From the NCBI RefSeq assembly GCF_001427665.1, contig NZ_LMHC01000012.1, positions 412,704 to 476,703 of the forward strand: 64,000 bases of DNA, read 5' to 3'. The notes under the pieces are model-generated. The model was not told the origin of the DNA. It saw only the letters and a program-made list of their open reading frames with translations, and ran no database searches. The position numbers and the translations under genes were made by a program. Below are positions 61,238-64,000 of this stretch, piece by piece (position 1 is the first letter of the stretch; each line of letters opens with the position of its first letter). The stretch comes from Caulobacter sp. Root655. Lineage in GTDB: Bacteria; Pseudomonadota; Alphaproteobacteria; Caulobacterales; Caulobacteraceae.

Positions 61238-61304
61238 ACAAGCCGTCTTGCTCCTGTCGCCTTGGCGCGGCAGGGTCGCCAAAGCGATTTCGGGGACCGT
61301 TTTC

Positions 61305-62099
61305 ATGCGCGCCAAGCTGACCCTCGCCGCCTGCGCGGCCGTGTTGATCTGCGGGACGGGCCTGGCCATCGCCCGCGAGGACGCCCCGCCCTCTTCTCCT
61401 CAAAAAGGGGGCTATCTGGCGGCCGGCGCGCTCGACACCTCGAAGATCCTGGCCCCGGCGCCCCAGCCCGGCGACGCCCGCTACGAGGCCGACCGCAAGA
61501 CCTTCCTGGCCACCCGGGCGCTGAAGGACAGCCCCCGCTGGGCCCTGGCCCAGGCCGATGTCGACGAGAAGAAGATCCTGGCCGACTTCGGCTGCGCCCT
61601 GGGCTTCGCCCCGACCCCGGAAACCACCCCCAAGCTGGTCGCCCTGCTGACCAAGCTGCGCTTTGACGTCGGCGCGGCGGTCAACAAGCCCAAGGACCTC
61701 TACAAGCGCCAGCGGCCCTATCTGATCGACGCGGGCGACATCTGCGTGCCCAGGACCGACAGCCTGGCCGCCAGCCCCGACTATCCGTCCGGCCACACCA
61801 CCTGGGGCTGGACCGTCGGCCTGATCCTGGCCGAGGCCGATCCCCAGGACGCCACGCAGATCCTGATCCGCGCCCGGTCGTTCGGCGAGAGCCGGGTGGT
61901 CTGCGGCGTGCACAACGCCAGCGCCGTCGAGGCCGGCCGCACCAACGCCTCGGCCCTGGTCGCCGCCCTGCACGGCTCCAAGGCCTTCCGCGACGACCTG
62001 GACGGGGTGCGCGCGGAGGTCGCCGTCGCGAAAGCCAAGGCCGCCGCCCCGGCCCAGTGCGCGACCGAGAACGCCTTGGTCGCCAAGACGCCCTACTGA
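61305..62099 (+). CDS. PAP2-family acid phosphatase, second tandem copy
   Basis: A 264-residue secreted phosphatase; signal peptide ending GLAIA. Motifs KDLYKRQRP (K130-R137-P138), PSGHTTWGW (161-169), SRVVCGVHNASAV with H203. A207 stands at the usual Asp position. It is about half identical by eye to the upstream copy and starts 67 bases after it. The ATG at 61305 follows a duplicated GATTTCGGGGACC leader; the open frame extends back to 61014. Confidence 0.85.
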   Translation: MRAKLTLAACAAVLICGTGLAIAREDAPPSSPQKGGYLAAGALDTSKILAPAPQPGDARYEADRKTFLATRALKDSPRWALAQADVDEKKILADFGCALGFAPTPETTPKLVALLTKLRFDVGAAVNKPKDLYKRQRPYLIDAGDICVPRTDSLAASPDYPSGHTTWGWTVGLILAEADPQDATQILIRARSFGESRVVCGVHNASAVEAGRTNASALVAALHGSKAFRDDLDGVRAEVAVAKAKAAAPAQCATENALVAKTPY

Positions 62100-62104
62100 G
62101 GAAC

Positions 62105-62130
62105 GGGGACATGCACTTGTGCGTGTCCCC
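62105..62130. repeat. 26-bp near-palindrome GGGGACATGCACTTGTGCGTGTCCCC
   Basis: GGGGACA-GCAC / GTGC-TGTCCCC arms. Just after the second phosphatase. See also 62197-62222. Confidence 0.85.
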
Positions 62131-62196
62131 ATCCGTACTCCGCGCCGTTTCCGATAGGCCCAGGGATCGGGTTTGCGGGACCGGCCGCGCGAATTT

Positions 62197-62222
62197 GGGG
62201 ACACGCACAAGTGCGCGTCCCC
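62197..62222. repeat. 26-bp near-palindrome, GGGGACACGCAC type
   Basis: GGGGACACGCAC and GTGCGCGTCCCC arms with AA centre; nearly the complement of 62105-62130, 92 bases away, so the two could also pair with each other. Confidence 0.85.
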
Positions 62223-62312
62223 GGTCGTGCGATCGCCTCTCCCTGCGGGGATAAGCGGTGGAGAGGCCAGGGCAAGGTTGCGCGAAGCCTTCCCCGCCTC
62301 TACCTCTTGGCC

Positions 62313-62795
62313 ATGGCCCATGCCGCATGCGATCACGACCATCATAACCACGGCGTCGCCGGGGACCGCCTCGCCGCCGAGCTCGCCTCGGCCGAGGCCC
62401 GCTGCGCCGCCGCCGACCAGCGCCTGACCGCCCCGCGCCGCCGGGTGCTGGAGCTGCTGCTGGAGGCCGGCCAGCCGGTGAAGGCCTATGACCTGATCGC
62501 CAGCTTCGGCGGATCGGGCCCGCCGGCCAAGCCGCCGACCGTCTACCGGGCGCTGGACTTTCTCGAGAAGCAGGGCTTCGCCCATCGCATCGAGAGCCTC
62601 AACGCCTATGTCGCCTGCCGCAAGGAGGCCGACGGCCACGCCGCCGCCTTCCTGATCTGCGACTGCTGCGGCGCGACCCGCGAGATCGAACCCAAGGCCA
62701 GCGCCGAGATCATCGCCGCCGGGGCCTCGGCCGGCTACGCGCTGACCGCCGTGACCATCGAGGCGCATGGGCTGTGCGCCGATTGTCGGGGCTAA
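62313..62795 (+). CDS. zur: Fur-family zinc regulator (Zur-type)
   Basis: A 160-residue metal-dependent repressor. N-terminal His-rich AHAACDHDHHNHG; winged helix TAPRRRVLELLLEAGQPVKAYDLIASFG (about 39-66) and PPTVYRALDFLEKQGFAHRIES; C-terminal zinc site CDCCGATREIE with C-x-x-C, and a final CADC. The pattern lacks the iron-type sites and fits Zur. ATG at 62313 chosen; the frame extends back to 62211. Confidence 0.85.
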   Translation: MAHAACDHDHHNHGVAGDRLAAELASAEARCAAADQRLTAPRRRVLELLLEAGQPVKAYDLIASFGGSGPPAKPPTVYRALDFLEKQGFAHRIESLNAYVACRKEADGHAAAFLICDCCGATREIEPKASAEIIAAGASAGYALTAVTIEAHGLCADCRG

Positions 62796-62818
62796 TTGTC
62801 ATCCTCGGCGGATGAGTT

Positions 62819-62885
62819 GGGGACACACACTCATGGCAGGCGCTCCGCAAGGCTGGCGAAAGCCGCTGGATGAGTGTGTGTCCCC
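62819..62885. repeat. Inverted repeat GGGGACACACACTCA...TGAGTGTGTGTCCCC
   Basis: 15-base perfect arms, loop of about 37 bases with an inner AGCCTTGCGG-like hairpin. The GGGGACA end is shared with 62105 and 62197. Confidence 0.85.
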
Positions 62886-62973
62886 ACCCGCATCCACGGC
62901 TTGCCAGCGATTGCGGGACCCGAGCGAACGCCGCTAGGGTCGAACAGACGTTCACTCCGCCCGGACCCTTCCC

Positions 62974-63057
62974 ATGACGCCCACCGAACCCCTTCCCGGC
63001 GTCGAGATCTGGCGTGCCATTCTTGCTCAAGGGGAGCCGCGCCATGACGACCGCTGA
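62974..63057 (+). pseudogene. Vestigial 5' copy of the thioesterase gene
   Basis: Starts ATG ACG CCC ACC GAA, encoding MTPTEPLPGVEIWR, then AILAQGEPRHDDR and a TGA. The first 14 codons nearly repeat those of the gene starting at 63044 (MTTAEPLPGVEIWR), 70 bases downstream. It looks like a tandem duplication of the gene start; the remnant could still be translated and reinitiate. Confidence 0.6.
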
Positions 63058-63991
63058 GCCCCTCCCCGGCGTCGAGATCTGGCGCGGCGGCGTCAACACC
63101 TGGGACTGCGACGAGATGGGGCACATGAACGTGCGCTTCTACGTCTCCCGGGCCATGGAGGGCCTGGCGGGGCTGGCGGCCGAGCTGGGCCTGCCGCACG
63201 CCTTCTCGCCCTACGCCAACGCCACCCTGGTGGTGCGCGAGCAGCACATCCGCTTCCTGCGCGAAGCCCATGCCGGCGCGGCCCTGCACATGCTGGGCGG
63301 GGTGATCTCGATCTCGGAGACCGAGGCGCGGCTGCTGCAGTTGCTGGTCCACACCGCCACGGGCCAGCTGGCGGCCAGCTTCCAGACCACCGTCGCCCAC
63401 GTCACCCCGCGCGAGGGTGAGGCCTTCCCGTGGCCCGGCGTCACCCTGGCCCGGGCCGAGGCGCTGAAGGTCGAGATTCCGGAGATGGCCCGGGCCCGCA
63501 GCCTGGACCTCTCGCCGTTCGAACCGACCGCCAGCCTGGCCCGCGCCGACGAACTGGGCTTGCGGCGCACCGGCCTGGGGGCCCTGACGCCCACCGATTG
63601 CGACGTGTTCGGACGGATGCGCGCCGAGCAGTTCATCGGCCGGGTCTCGGACGGCATCGGCGCCTTCATCGGCCCGTTCCGCGACACCGTGGTCCGCCAT
63701 GCCGACCCCAAGCCGGCGCGGGTCGGCGGCGCGGTCCTTGAGTACCGCATCGTCCAGCTGGCCTGGCCCCGGGCCGGCGACCGGGTCGAACTGCGCTCGG
63801 GCCTGGTCAGCGCCGACCACCGCACCATGCGCGTCGTCCACTGGATGCTCGACCCCACCACCGGCCAGCCCTGGGGAACCTCCGAAGCCACCACCATCAC
63901 CTTCGACCTCGACGCCCGCAAGGTGGCGCCGATCTCGGACGCGGCGCGGGCGGAACTGGCCAAGGCGGCGGTGGCGGGGCTGGCGCTTTAG
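63044..63991 (+). CDS. Acyl-CoA thioesterase-like double-hotdog protein
   Basis: A 315-residue protein with two hotdog units. The first (about 12-140) has WDCDEMGHMNVRFYVSRAMEG (thioesterase-like D...GHMN); the second (about 170-310) has LTPTDCDVFGRMRAEQFIGRVSDGIGAF. Acyl-CoA hydrolysis is inferred. ATG at 63044 has GGGGAG 8-13 bases upstream. The 5' end is preceded by a partial copy of itself. Confidence 0.85.
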   Translation: MTTAEPLPGVEIWRGGVNTWDCDEMGHMNVRFYVSRAMEGLAGLAAELGLPHAFSPYANATLVVREQHIRFLREAHAGAALHMLGGVISISETEARLLQLLVHTATGQLAASFQTTVAHVTPREGEAFPWPGVTLARAEALKVEIPEMARARSLDLSPFEPTASLARADELGLRRTGLGALTPTDCDVFGRMRAEQFIGRVSDGIGAFIGPFRDTVVRHADPKPARVGGAVLEYRIVQLAWPRAGDRVELRSGLVSADHRTMRVVHWMLDPTTGQPWGTSEATTITFDLDARKVAPISDAARAELAKAAVAGLAL

Positions 63992-64000
63992 GACCCTCTC

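Overview
The window is a high-GC chromosomal segment that reads like an alphaproteobacterium of the Caulobacter type. Support for this comes from the gene families: TonB-dependent receptors, an OmpA-family protein with a proline linker, an OprO/OprP-type phosphate porin, HisZ next to HisG, Fur/Zur, and a deoxyhypusine-synthase-like enzyme next to a eukaryotic-type ornithine decarboxylase. Many dispersed intergenic inverted repeats also fit. No rRNA, tRNA, CRISPR array, IS transposase or prophage was recognised.

Layout. 0-6.8 kb: a HAD phosphatase, dapD, a Panacea-type toxin-antitoxin pair and a cyclooxygenase-like haem peroxidase that separate dapD from dapE, then glutaminase and a DUF3597 protein. 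6.9-15.6 kb: truA-fmt, a helical lipoprotein, a MaoC-fold protein, a DsbD-like thiol reductase, a DUF1353 lipoprotein, pgi and small hypothetical genes. 15.6-18.4 kb: a gene-poor stretch, then two unrecognised genes of visibly lower GC, probably accessory DNA. 18.4-24.9 kb: a TonB receptor, then hisS-hisZ-hisG preceded by a 26-codon histidine-rich leader ORF, and a probable free-standing structured RNA with its own terminator. 25.3-31.1 kb: an M13 peptidase, a copper-related set (PCu(A)C chaperone, TonB receptor, DUF2946) and a 27-residue membrane peptide. 31.2-36 kb: a parS-like site, two Kef-type antiporters flanking an XRE regulator and a PIN toxin-antitoxin pair. 36-41.5 kb: a serine hydrolase and a TetR-controlled HlyD/ABC efflux operon with a perfect palindromic operator. 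41.8-51.6 kb: an OmpA-family protein, nrdA with candidate NrdR boxes, patatin phospholipase, haemolysin III, TauE/SafE and CorC-like proteins. 51.9-57.3 kb: a phosphate block (pstS, phosphate porin with a PHO box, phnE, phnD, phnC), all on the minus strand. 57.5-64 kb: ornithine decarboxylase plus deoxyhypusine-synthase-like gene, two tandem acid phosphatases, zur and a double-hotdog thioesterase with a duplicated 5' end.

Genes that work together: dapD/dapE (lysine and peptidoglycan precursor), truA/fmt (translation), hisS/hisZ/hisG (histidine charging and first biosynthetic step, probably sensed through the leader peptide), the copper set, the efflux operon, the phosphate uptake block and the polyamine pair.

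All readings come from inspection of the sequence and remembered family motifs. No searches or folding programs were run.
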